A DNA stretch of 57,516 bases from an uncultured Bacillota bacterium (lineage in GTDB: Bacteria; Bacillota; Clostridia; Lachnospirales; Lachnospiraceae). The notes beneath the pieces are model-generated. The model was not told the DNA's origin, did no database searches, and saw only the letters and a list, made by a program, of their open reading frames with translations. Both the position numbers and the translations under genes were made by a program. The stretch's first letter is position 1, and every line of letters begins with the position of its first letter. Location of the stretch: contig CAJKMA010000010.1 of NCBI GenBank assembly GCA_905200905.1, forward strand, positions 1 through 57,516. The letters run 5' to 3'. Of the stretch, positions 34,490 to 42,629 are shown piece after piece.

Positions 34490-37117
34490 GTGGATAAAAA
34501 CGAGTATCGGGCAAAACTGGATGAAATCAATGATTTGGTGGATAGCCAGGATTATCAGGGAGCCCTTAAAATTGTAGACACAATTGACTGGAGACGGGTA
34601 CGAAGTGCTAGGACACTCTGCATGATTGGCGAGATTTATGAAGCGAATAAGCGTTATGAAGATAGCCGTAAGATTTTGCTTCTGGCTCATCAAAGAGCCC
34701 CTATAGGTAAAACCGTGCTGTACAGGTTGGTGGAGTTATCCATTAAGATGGGAAATTTTGATGAGGCAGCGGACTATTATAAAAACTTTGTGGAAATATC
34801 ACCAAATGATAACAGCCGGTATATCTTGAAGTATAAACTTTCCAGAGCAAGACGTTCTCCTATTAAAGAACAGATTTCTATACTTCAGGAATACAAAGAA
34901 AAGGAATACACAGAGCGTTGGTCCTATGAACTTGCCAGATTGTATGCAAAAGCAGGCATGAAGCAAGCATGTATGGAAGAATGCGACGACTTGATTTTGT
35001 GGTTCAGCGAAGGAAAATATGTGACCAAGGCTATGGAGTTAAAGACGAAATATGGAACTTTAACACCACAGCAACAGGAAAAATACCATAAAGGTACATC
35101 ACAAAAAGCTTTCCAGAGCACATCATCCGTAAAAGCTGCAGTGCCGGTGACATCGATTCCAAAAGTAGCGGAAGTAAAACCAACAGAAACACTTTCAGCG
35201 GAAGAGCAAGAAATTGAAGAAATATTAAAAAGTGTAGAATTTGAAATTCCTAAGGAAGAACCAGTACCAGAAAACCCACCTCAGCTTCAGGAGAAGGTGG
35301 CAAAGGGCATCCGTGATGTATTCCAGAACAATGCGGTTCAGGAGGCTGAAGAAACAGCGGCGGCTATGGATCCGGCAGTCAACCAATCACCGGAGGAAAA
35401 AGGTTATGTGGTGAAGGATTTAGAACCAGAAGATTTTGGAAAGACTGCAGGCTTTAAACCTTTCCATATGGGAGAGGGAATGACCATGCAGGTAAAAGCA
35501 GAGGCGCCGAAATCGAAAAGTTTTGATCCAAAAGATTTCACTCCAGGTTCTATAAAAACAAGCTCCAAGGAATTTGAACTGGATTTGGAGGCTCTGCTAG
35601 CTGAAACTGCAAATGAATTGGCTCAGGCAGTAGCAGAGGAAACCGGAGAACAAGAGACAGAAGAAACATCTAGTACGGAAGTTCCTGAAACAGCGCCAGT
35701 ACAAGAAGAATTAGAAGCTGCAAAGGATATAGAAGCAGTAGAAAATACAGAGGAAATTCCAGAAGAGACAGTTTCTGTTGAAGAACCCGTACAGGAACAG
35801 ACTCCAAAGGTAGCGGCAGCAGCAGAAAGTCTTAGTCAGGCTTTGGCAGTGAAGGCAGAAGAATTTGATGCTCTGGCGGCAGGTATGACCCAGGAAGTGG
35901 TGATTCCACGAAATGAACCAGAAAATATAGAAGTAACCCAACCAGAAGAAATTTTGGAAGAACAGGTGGAAGTGATTCCAGAGACAGAAGAAGAAATTCT
36001 GCCAGCAGAGGAAACACCGGAAGAGCTTATAGAAGAAACTATAGAGGCTTTGGAGCAAATTGAGATAGAGCCAGAAGAATTGGCAGCAGAAACCTTAGTT
36101 GTTACGGAAGAAGTTGAGCCAGAAAGTTCTGTAGAATCAGAAATAGAAGAAGGCGCTACCAAAGAGTTCCCGATAGAAAAAGTGAAAGAAGCGCTGGGTG
36201 AGATTGATTTATCTAAAGCATTGGAAGAGGAATTAGAAGACAAAGATGTTTCAAATCAAGATGATTCTCATATGAAGCGTGTGACTGGGTCTGTTGCTAC
36301 AGAGGAAGGACATAAATCCACAGCTTTTAGTACTGCAGTAGAAGGCCTTATGCGTCATCATCTGACAGAAGAGGAACATAGACGTTTATTTACCTACTTT
36401 TTCCCAATTCCAGGAATGTCACAGCAGATTAATGAAGCTTTGGATACTGCACAGGAATCAGCTTGCGCTAAGACTTCTCAGGCAGGAAATATTATTGTCA
36501 CAGGAAGAGAAGGTTCAGGAAAAACAAGACTTTCTGAAGGTTTGATTAAAGCACTGTGCAAAGAGCGCCAGATGGAAGGTGCTAAAGTTGCTTACATTAC
36601 GGCAGAGAAGCTGAATAAGAAAGATCCTGTTGCAGTTGTTGGAAAATTGGCTGGAGGATTTCTGGTGGTGGAGAATGCCGGAAATTTGAAGGAAGAAGTT
36701 GTAGAGAACATGTCCAAGGCTATGGAATTTAAAACGAATCGTCTAACTGTGATTCTGGAAGATTTAAAACCTGGTATTCGTAGTTTGGAGGAGCGATTCC
36801 CTGATTTTATGAAGAAATTTGATTCCAAGATTGTGATTCCAGTGTTTACCAATGATGAGTTAGTATCTTTTGCAAAAACTTATGCAAAAGAGTTGGGATA
36901 TAAAATAGACGATATGGCAGTACTTGCCCTGTATACACTTATTGGAGATAACCAAAATGAGGAAAATCCGGTAGCTGTAGGCATGGTTCGTGAAATGATG
37001 GATGAGGCTATTGCGAGAGCTTCCAGAAAAGGACGTAAGGCTGGCAAAAAAGTAAGCAAGCGTCATTTAGACGAAACAGGCAGAATTATGTTATATGAAA
37101 AAGACTTTGATATCTAA
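34490..37117 (+). CDS. TPR-repeat protein with acidic linker and AAA-like ATPase domain
   Basis: The protein has about 875 residues. The N-terminal third (about 10-170) has helix pairs of the tetratricopeptide type (DYQGALKIVDTIDW, RYEDSRKILLLAHQRAP, NFDEAADYYKNFVEISPND). A long Glu/Pro/Thr-rich low-complexity linker follows (about 200-580). The C-terminal domain has a Walker A loop (TGREGSGKTRLSEGL) and FLVVENAGNL in the Walker B position, resembling AAA ATPases. The GTG at 34490 follows AGAGGTGA; an ATG at 34463 has no site. No signal peptide or membrane segment was seen. It lies just before rsmA. Function unknown; perhaps a scaffold or regulator. Confidence 0.75.
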   Translation: MDKNEYRAKLDEINDLVDSQDYQGALKIVDTIDWRRVRSARTLCMIGEIYEANKRYEDSRKILLLAHQRAPIGKTVLYRLVELSIKMGNFDEAADYYKNFVEISPNDNSRYILKYKLSRARRSPIKEQISILQEYKEKEYTERWSYELARLYAKAGMKQACMEECDDLILWFSEGKYVTKAMELKTKYGTLTPQQQEKYHKGTSQKAFQSTSSVKAAVPVTSIPKVAEVKPTETLSAEEQEIEEILKSVEFEIPKEEPVPENPPQLQEKVAKGIRDVFQNNAVQEAEETAAAMDPAVNQSPEEKGYVVKDLEPEDFGKTAGFKPFHMGEGMTMQVKAEAPKSKSFDPKDFTPGSIKTSSKEFELDLEALLAETANELAQAVAEETGEQETEETSSTEVPETAPVQEELEAAKDIEAVENTEEIPEETVSVEEPVQEQTPKVAAAAESLSQALAVKAEEFDALAAGMTQEVVIPRNEPENIEVTQPEEILEEQVEVIPETEEEILPAEETPEELIEETIEALEQIEIEPEELAAETLVVTEEVEPESSVESEIEEGATKEFPIEKVKEALGEIDLSKALEEELEDKDVSNQDDSHMKRVTGSVATEEGHKSTAFSTAVEGLMRHHLTEEEHRRLFTYFFPIPGMSQQINEALDTAQESACAKTSQAGNIIVTGREGSGKTRLSEGLIKALCKERQMEGAKVAYITAEKLNKKDPVAVVGKLAGGFLVVENAGNLKEEVVENMSKAMEFKTNRLTVILEDLKPGIRSLEERFPDFMKKFDSKIVIPVFTNDELVSFAKTYAKELGYKIDDMAVLALYTLIGDNQNEENPVAVGMVREMMDEAIARASRKGRKAGKKVSKRHLDETGRIMLYEKDFDI

Positions 37118-37132
37118 ACAGGAGGAATGAGA

Positions 37133-37999
37133 ATGACAGCCCCATATCTGGGAAATCCAAAGAGAACCATAGAAGTTCTTCAAAAATATGAATTTGTTTT
37201 TCAGAAAAAGTTTGGGCAAAATTTCCTCATTGATACCCATGTGCTGGATAAAATTATAAATGCCGCAGATATTACAAAAGATGATTTTGTGCTGGAGATT
37301 GGTCCCGGTATTGGGACCATGACTCAGTATTTGGCATGTGCGGCAAGAGAAGTTTATGCAGTTGAAATCGACAAAGCACTGATACCGATTTTGGAAGATA
37401 CTCTTCAGGACTATGATAATGTTACAGTTCTCAATGAAGATATTTTGAAGGTGGACATCAGAAAATTGGCAGAGGAGCGCAACCAGGGAAAGCCCATTAA
37501 AGTTGTAGCAAATCTGCCATATTATATTACCACACCGATTATCATGGGATTATTTGAGGGACATGTGCCTATAGAATCTATTACTGTTATGGTACAAAAA
37601 GAAGTTGCAGATAGAATGCAGGTAGGACCTGGAACCAAGGACTATGGCGCGTTGTCTCTGGCAGTACAATATTATGCACAGCCTTATATTGTAGCAAATG
37701 TTCCACCAAACTGCTTTATGCCAAGACCAAAGGTGGGAAGTGCAGTAATTCGTCTCACCAGACATACAGAGGCACCAGTGAAAACTGTGGATGAAAAATT
37801 AATGTTCCGGCTTATTCGGGCATCTTTTAATCAGAGACGAAAAACGCTGGTAAACAGTTTAAAGAATTCATCGGAACTTTCTTTTGGCAAGGAAGAGATT
37901 CAGGAGGCAATTGCAGCCTGCGGATTTTCAGAAGGCGTTCGCGGAGAAGCGCTGACATTGGCAGATTTTGCAGCGTTGACAAATGCATTGAGAAAATAG
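37133..37999 (+). CDS. rsmA: 16S rRNA adenine dimethyltransferase RsmA (KsgA)
   Basis: This enzyme dimethylates two adjacent adenines in the 3'-terminal helix of 16S rRNA using SAM. The product has 288 residues. The motifs are KKFGQNFLID, the SAM-binding VLEIGPGIGTMTQYL and the catalytic NLPYYITTPII. The ATG at 37133 is preferred because AGGAGG (37120-37125) is 7 bases upstream; the ATG at 37127 is too close. A strong terminator follows. Confidence 0.97.
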   Translation: MTAPYLGNPKRTIEVLQKYEFVFQKKFGQNFLIDTHVLDKIINAADITKDDFVLEIGPGIGTMTQYLACAAREVYAVEIDKALIPILEDTLQDYDNVTVLNEDILKVDIRKLAEERNQGKPIKVVANLPYYITTPIIMGLFEGHVPIESITVMVQKEVADRMQVGPGTKDYGALSLAVQYYAQPYIVANVPPNCFMPRPKVGSAVIRLTRHTEAPVKTVDEKLMFRLIRASFNQRRKTLVNSLKNSSELSFGKEEIQEAIAACGFSEGVRGEALTLADFAALTNALRK

Positions 38000-38006
38000 T
38001 GAAATG

Positions 38007-38041
38007 AAAAACCATCGCAGACATTCCGCGATGGTTTTTTC
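38007..38041 (+). terminator. Terminator after rsmA
   Basis: ACCATCGC (38011-38018) pairs with GCGATGGT (38028-38035) inside flanking A and T runs. The remaining gap to 38238 holds only a short CGACTC/GAGTCG inverted repeat near 38071-38086 and no supported gene. Confidence 0.85.
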
Positions 38042-38238
38042 TATAAATATTAAAGGAAGGAGAGCCGACTCTTACGAGTCGACATATGAAAAAGAAAATA
38101 TAAAAATAACTTGCTCTGTATTATTTTTATGATATTAGTATATCCCAGAATTATGTTCAAATCGTGTTGAAGTTGTGAAGAAATCATGAACGAAAATCAA
38201 ATCTTTTATGAATGTTAAAAAATTACCGGAATAATAGA

Positions 38239-39408
38239 TTAGAGCACTTCCAAATCCGTGTGGTGTGTCTGTATTTGAAGGTGTTGAATATCTAGAAAAC
38301 ATTCCACACATATTCGAATGCCTCCCATAAGTCCGGAAATATCCTGCAATTTGGATGAAATAATTTTACAGTCGCGGTTTTGATGTTTGGAAAGATACTC
38401 TAGAATACGGGAATTAATATCTGGTATGTAGTTGGAGAATGCGCTATTGATAACAATCAAATCCGTATTAAAAGTATTGATAATGTTATTGATTCCAATG
38501 GACATATATTTAACAAATAAATCCATTATCTCTAGGGCTGTGGGAAGTTTTTTTTGATAATCAGCCAGAAATTGGTCTAAACTCACCTGAGCTTGCTTTG
38601 TACGGGCAGCATATTCTTCCAAAATCGCTTTTTCAGAGGCGTATTGTTCCAGACAGCCACAGTTTCCACAAGGGCATGGCTTTCCATCAGGGAATAGAAT
38701 GGTGTGTCCGAATTCCCCTGCATAACCGTCATGTCCTTTATATAAATGTTCACCAATTAAAATTCCCATACCAATACCATCATGGACATTGATGTGAATC
38801 ATATTTTTATATCCAAAATGAAAGGCGGATTCTCCAAGTACAGAGAGATTAGATTCATTTTCTACAATAACTGGTAAATGGAAACGGTTTTCCAAAATTT
38901 CCCCTAAATCAGGCTGAGGTAGTGGATAGTAGGGGGTAAACAAAATTTGATTGTTGTTTACAACACCATAAATTCCAATAGCAATCCCTACAATTCCATA
39001 GGGTGTATGGGAATATTCAGCAATCTGTCCGGCAATAATTTCTTCCAAAAGTGGCAGAAGCTCTTGGTCCTTGTGGAATGTATGTTCTCGGACTTTACAG
39101 TTTTCTCCTTTTAGATTTGCTGCAAGGGTAATAATCTGGTTTGGCCGCACATCAATAGCCAGAGCATATCCGCAATTTTTTTGAAATTCCAGAAGGATAG
39201 GTTTTCTCCCCATAGCTGTTTTGGCACTGCCGATTTCCAGAATCAAATTTTGCTGAAGGAGGTCTTGGACAATATTGGAGATAGTAGCCTTAGTAAGGTT
39301 TAGCTGTTTTGCCAGTTCAGCTCTGGAAACGGGAGGGTGATTCACAAGATACTCCAGTACCAGGCGCCGGTTGTTATCACGTATCATTTCCTGGTTGGCA
39401 ATTGACAT
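38239..39408 (-). CDS. ROK-family transcriptional repressor / sugar kinase-like protein
   Basis: The protein has 389 residues. The start at 39408 (MSIANQEMIRDNNRR) has AAAGGAG upstream on the minus strand. An N-terminal winged helix (SRAELAKQLNLTKATISNIVQDLLQQNLI) precedes a ROK domain with the zinc signature (GHTILFPDGKPCPCGNCGCLEQYAS) and LAIDVRPNQI, GIAIGIYG. It belongs to the XylR/NagC-like group that represses sugar genes and responds to a sugar. The target sugar is unknown. It is transcribed away from the DUF1002 gene, and the gap between them contains palindromic operator-like repeats. Confidence 0.88.
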   Translation of the reverse strand: MSIANQEMIRDNNRRLVLEYLVNHPPVSRAELAKQLNLTKATISNIVQDLLQQNLILEIGSAKTAMGRKPILLEFQKNCGYALAIDVRPNQIITLAANLKGENCKVREHTFHKDQELLPLLEEIIAGQIAEYSHTPYGIVGIAIGIYGVVNNNQILFTPYYPLPQPDLGEILENRFHLPVIVENESNLSVLGESAFHFGYKNMIHINVHDGIGMGILIGEHLYKGHDGYAGEFGHTILFPDGKPCPCGNCGCLEQYASEKAILEEYAARTKQAQVSLDQFLADYQKKLPTALEIMDLFVKYMSIGINNIINTFNTDLIVINSAFSNYIPDINSRILEYLSKHQNRDCKIISSKLQDISGLMGGIRICVECFLDIQHLQIQTHHTDLEVL

Positions 39409-39565
39409 AGTTGAAATACTCCTTTTGCATTCAAAAATATTTATAATCTTATCATACACTGTTCTTTTCAACAGGGCAACTAGAATTTGTTTATCGACTA
39501 TACAAAGTGCAAATGCTTTATATAAGGTTTAGAGAAACTTTAGACACAGAAAGGGGAGAGACGTG

Positions 39566-39595
39566 GTATAATGATTGCACAGAGTGCAATCCAAG
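39566..39595 (+). promoter_or_regulatory. Copy 1 of a 30-bp promoter/palindrome repeat
   Basis: A TATAAT at 39567-39572 is followed at once by the perfect palindrome ATTGCAC-AGA-GTGCAAT. The same 30 bases recur at 39700-39729. Between the copies lie AAGCCAAT/ATTGGCTT, TGTCACA-GA-TGTGACA and GGCGCT/AGCGCC, so the 347-base gap between genes is packed with dyads. Confidence 0.7.
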
Positions 39596-39699
39596 CCAAT
39601 GAAATATTGGCTTGCTGTCACAGATGTGACAGATTATACCAGGCAATCTACGGCTTGAAAAGTAAATGCCTTGCAGGCGCTTCCTTTTCAGCGCCCGTA

Positions 39700-39729
39700 G
39701 TATAATGATTGCACAGAGTGCAATCCAAG
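39700..39729 (+). promoter_or_regulatory. Copy 2 of the 30-bp promoter/palindrome repeat, proximal to DUF1002 gene
   Basis: It is identical to 39566-39595 at a period of 134 bases. Its TATAAT (39701-39706) is about 50 bases before the DUF1002 start, a normal promoter distance. The ATTGCAC/GTGCAAT palindrome would cover the start point of transcription, a classic repressor position. The divergent ROK protein is one candidate binder. Confidence 0.7.
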
Positions 39730-39755
39730 AAGTATGAAGACAGGAGAGATAGAGT

Positions 39756-40646
39756 ATGATGAAAAAAAGAGGAATTGCTGTATTATTAGCAGGGATGATG
39801 CTGGTGGCTTCGCCACTTACTGTTTTGGCAGACAGGGAAGATGCCAAACTGAATATCCCGTATGTGTCTTTGGGGGCAGATTTAAATACCCAGGAGAGGG
39901 AGACGGTTTTGAGACTTTTAGATGTCACAGAAGAGGATTTGAAGAATTATACGGTAGCAACCGTGACAAATCAGGATGAGCATGATTTTTTGGATTCTTA
40001 TTTGGATAAGAGTGTCATTGGCTCCAGAGCTCTTTCTTCTGTTCTGGTGGAAGGGAAAAAAGATGGAAATGGAATTAATGTAACTACCAAGAATATTACC
40101 TACTGTACACCAGGTATGTATGAAAATGCACTGGCTACAGCGGGAATTAAGGATGCAGATATTGTGGTGGCAGGTCCTTTTAATATTTCAGGAACCGCTG
40201 CCTTGGTAGGTGCCATTAAATCTTATGAAAATATGACTGGAGAAAAGGTAGATAAGGAAAATGTAGAGACCGCTACAAATGAATTGGTTATTACCGGACA
40301 GGTGGCAGAAAGTGTAGGAGACCAGGAAAAAGCAGAACAGCTGATTGGAGCTATTAAGGAACAGGTAGTAGAAGGAGAAGCTGTTACTACAGAAGAAATT
40401 GAGAATGTGGTAGAGCAAGCAGCTCAGGAAATGAAAATAGAGCTGTCTGAGGAAGATAGACAGGCGATTGTGTCTCTGATGGAGAAAATCGACAATCTGG
40501 ATTTAGATATAGAAAGTTTAAAAGAGCAGGCAAAAAATCTTTATGAAAAAATAGAAGGTCTGGATTTAAATTTGAATATTGATGAAGAACAGGTAAAAGG
40601 GTTTTTCCAGAAAATCATAGATTTCTTTAAAGGATTATTTGAATAA
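39756..40646 (+). CDS. Secreted DUF1002 protein
   Basis: The protein has 296 residues. The signal peptide (MMKKRGIAVLLAGMMLVASPLTVLA) is followed by the DUF1002 pattern (VSLGADLNTQERETVLRLLDVTEEDL, NVTTKNITYCTPGMYENALATAGIKDADIVVAGPFNISGTAALVGAIKSYE). The C-terminal third is helical and acidic. Function unknown; it is common in Firmicutes as an extracellular protein. It has its own double promoter and a terminator shared with the convergent gene. Confidence 0.88.
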   Translation: MMKKRGIAVLLAGMMLVASPLTVLADREDAKLNIPYVSLGADLNTQERETVLRLLDVTEEDLKNYTVATVTNQDEHDFLDSYLDKSVIGSRALSSVLVEGKKDGNGINVTTKNITYCTPGMYENALATAGIKDADIVVAGPFNISGTAALVGAIKSYENMTGEKVDKENVETATNELVITGQVAESVGDQEKAEQLIGAIKEQVVEGEAVTTEEIENVVEQAAQEMKIELSEEDRQAIVSLMEKIDNLDLDIESLKEQAKNLYEKIEGLDLNLNIDEEQVKGFFQKIIDFFKGLFE

Positions 40647-40666
40647 GAAGAATAAAAAGTAAAAAG

Positions 40667-40712
40667 AGCTGCTGTATGAAGGTTTATTCAACATTCATGC
40701 AGCAGCTTTTTA
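40667..40712. terminator. Bidirectional terminator between convergent genes
   Basis: AGCTGCTG (40667-40674) pairs with CAGCAGCT (40700-40707), and ATGAA with TTCAT inside. A-runs and T-runs flank both sides, so it can serve the DUF1002 gene and the minus-strand PTS-like gene. Confidence 0.85.
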
Positions 40713-41768
40713 TAAGTCAAGGCTCATATCTCCAGCCTTAATGAGATTTAACTTTCTCATACCGTTTGCAATACCAAGAGTGAGAACACCAGGTAGCATG
40801 AAGTACATAAGCAAAATCTTTAGTAAAAGAACAGCGGAATCTTGAGTGGGAGCCATGGTTTGCCATGACATAATAGGTCCAAGAAGGACAGTAGTTCCAA
40901 GTCCGGCTCCAGCAGTGCTGTTGGTCATTTTTGCCACGAGGACACTTATAGGGCCAAGAATTGCGCTGGAGAGGATGGAAGGCAGCCAAATCATAGGATG
41001 TTGTAGAATTTTAGGGAATTGGAGTTTAGAAGTACCAAGTCCTACTGCTAGAAGTCCCAAAATACCATTATCTTTATATCCTGCAAGAGCGAACCCAATC
41101 ATATTACAGCAACAGCCAATGGTTGCTGCCCCAGCAGCTAAACCAGATAACTGTAGCATAACAGCCAGAGCAGGAGCGCTTAGGGGGAAGGTGCAGGTCA
41201 TTCCCATAAGAACCGCCAGGGTGATACCCATTAGGAACGGTTGTTGTTGTGTTCCCCAGGAAATAAACTCTCCCAATTTTTCCATGACATAATTCATAGG
41301 AGCACCAATCCAGAATCCGCACAGACAGCCTCCCAGAATACCGCCAAGAGGCGCCAGGAGAAGATCCAGATTGGTTTTTCCTAGAAGAAAACGAGAAATT
41401 TCAATGGCAGCAAAAGCAGCTAGAAATGCGCCAAGAGGATCTCCAGACCCCATTTCTAGAAAAGATTTTGATTCCGTGAAGAAACTTCCGTTTAAAATAT
41501 CCTGAGAAAAAGCCCCAGCCATTCCTGCAATTGCAGCGCAAAGACAAGAAAAGGAATTTTCCTGCAAACGGCTGGCAATTCCAATCCCAATCCCAGCACC
41601 GGTCAGAGCGATTGCCAAGGTGCCACTGTTTTGAAGGAATGTGCCCGCAGGGCCATGAAACAACAAGCTAATTTGTTGAAGAGTCATCCCCAGAACCCAT
41701 GTGACAAATAAACCGCAGGCCATACCTCGGAAACCTTCTATAAAAAAGCGATGAAAAATATTTCTCAT
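40710..41768 (-). CDS. PTS EIIC-like membrane protein
   Basis: The protein has 352 residues and about 9-10 membrane segments, with Gly/Ala-rich repeats (GTLAIALTGAGIGIGIASRLQ, GAGLGTTVLLGPIMSWQTM). It resembles the PTS_EIIC_2 family, which stands alone without IIA or IIB domains. The transported compound, and whether it takes part in phosphotransfer, are unknown. It starts 3 bases after the S1-domain gene stop on the same strand, so they form an operon. Confidence 0.8.
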   Translation of the reverse strand: MRNIFHRFFIEGFRGMACGLFVTWVLGMTLQQISLLFHGPAGTFLQNSGTLAIALTGAGIGIGIASRLQENSFSCLCAAIAGMAGAFSQDILNGSFFTESKSFLEMGSGDPLGAFLAAFAAIEISRFLLGKTNLDLLLAPLGGILGGCLCGFWIGAPMNYVMEKLGEFISWGTQQQPFLMGITLAVLMGMTCTFPLSAPALAVMLQLSGLAAGAATIGCCCNMIGFALAGYKDNGILGLLAVGLGTSKLQFPKILQHPMIWLPSILSSAILGPISVLVAKMTNSTAGAGLGTTVLLGPIMSWQTMAPTQDSAVLLLKILLMYFMLPGVLTLGIANGMRKLNLIKAGDMSLDL

Positions 41769-41771
41769 GGC

Positions 41772-42476
41772 TTAGTTTAATTTCAGATTTTTAAATAGAG
41801 AGCCAAGAGAAGTAGAGATTTCTTCACTTTCTGGAAGCTCATAATCTGGTTCTTCTTCTTTCTCCTCTGGTACTTCAATCAGAGCTTTCATGCTCAGGCT
41901 GATTTTTCCATCTTCATTTTTAATTACTTTTGCAGTTACTTTATCACCTACAGACAGAACAGCCTTTGGGTGCTTGATACGTTTGTCAGAAATCTGGGAG
42001 ATATGTACTAGCCCTGAGATTCCTTCCTCGAGAGTAATAAATGCGCCGTAAGTTTGAAGGGATTCTACGGTTCCTTCTACTATGCTTCCTACTTTAATTT
42101 GGTCAATGTGTTCTCTCTTTTTGGCAGCGGCCTGTTCCTGAAGAATTTCTTTTGCTGAAAGAAGAAGACGATTTTCCTGCTCATCTACTTCCATTACGCG
42201 AACCAAAAGAGTTTTCTTTAAATAATCTTCTGGATTTTCTACATAATTTAATGCCAGTTTGGAAACAGGAATAAAAGCCCGAATGCCTTCTACATAAGCA
42301 ATTACGCCACCTTTTACAATTCCTTCTACTGTGACTTCAAATTCTGTTTTTTCGTCTTTCATTTGTTCTAATTTGTCCCAGACAAGCATGTCATCATCTC
42401 GGAAATTGGAAAAAGATGCATTGATTTCCTCAGCATAATCATCCATGGTTTCCTGTTTTTTCATTTCTTCTGTCAT
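41772..42476 (-). CDS. S1 RNA-binding domain protein (short RpsA-like)
   Basis: The protein has 234 residues. The start at 42476 (MTEEMKKQETMDDYAEEI) has GGGAGG upstream on the minus strand. Two S1 domains are visible: about 45-110 (GTVEGIV-like GIVKGGVIAYVEGIRAFIPVSKLAL) and about 130-200 (VGSIVEGTVESLQTYGAFITLEEGISGLVHISQIS). It is much shorter than RpsA. It likely binds RNA or ribosomes; the exact role is unknown. First gene of the minus-strand operon. Confidence 0.88.
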   Translation of the reverse strand: MTEEMKKQETMDDYAEEINASFSNFRDDDMLVWDKLEQMKDEKTEFEVTVEGIVKGGVIAYVEGIRAFIPVSKLALNYVENPEDYLKKTLLVRVMEVDEQENRLLLSAKEILQEQAAAKKREHIDQIKVGSIVEGTVESLQTYGAFITLEEGISGLVHISQISDKRIKHPKAVLSVGDKVTAKVIKNEDGKISLSMKALIEVPEEKEEEPDYELPESEEISTSLGSLFKNLKLN

Positions 42477-42629
42477 TGTGTTACCTCCCAAGTTAAAATT
42501 CGATTTCAAACCGTGCAATTATTATAACATAATTGCTATAAATTTAGAAGTATGTTACTATAATGGCAAAATACCTTTTCATGAAGAACTTCATAAAATT
42601 TGAAATAGAAAACAGAGAGGAAAGGAAGA

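Noticed and set aside
38043..38110. Very short frame behind AAGGAAGGAG after rsmA
   Set aside because: It codes only five residues (MKKKI) and lies beyond the rsmA terminator; the CGACTC/GAGTCG repeat alone is not enough to name a feature.
39596..39699. A small RNA or insertion element between the two 30-bp repeats
   Set aside because: There is no coding frame or transposon end, and the inverted repeats are too short to decide; kept only as a repeat finding.
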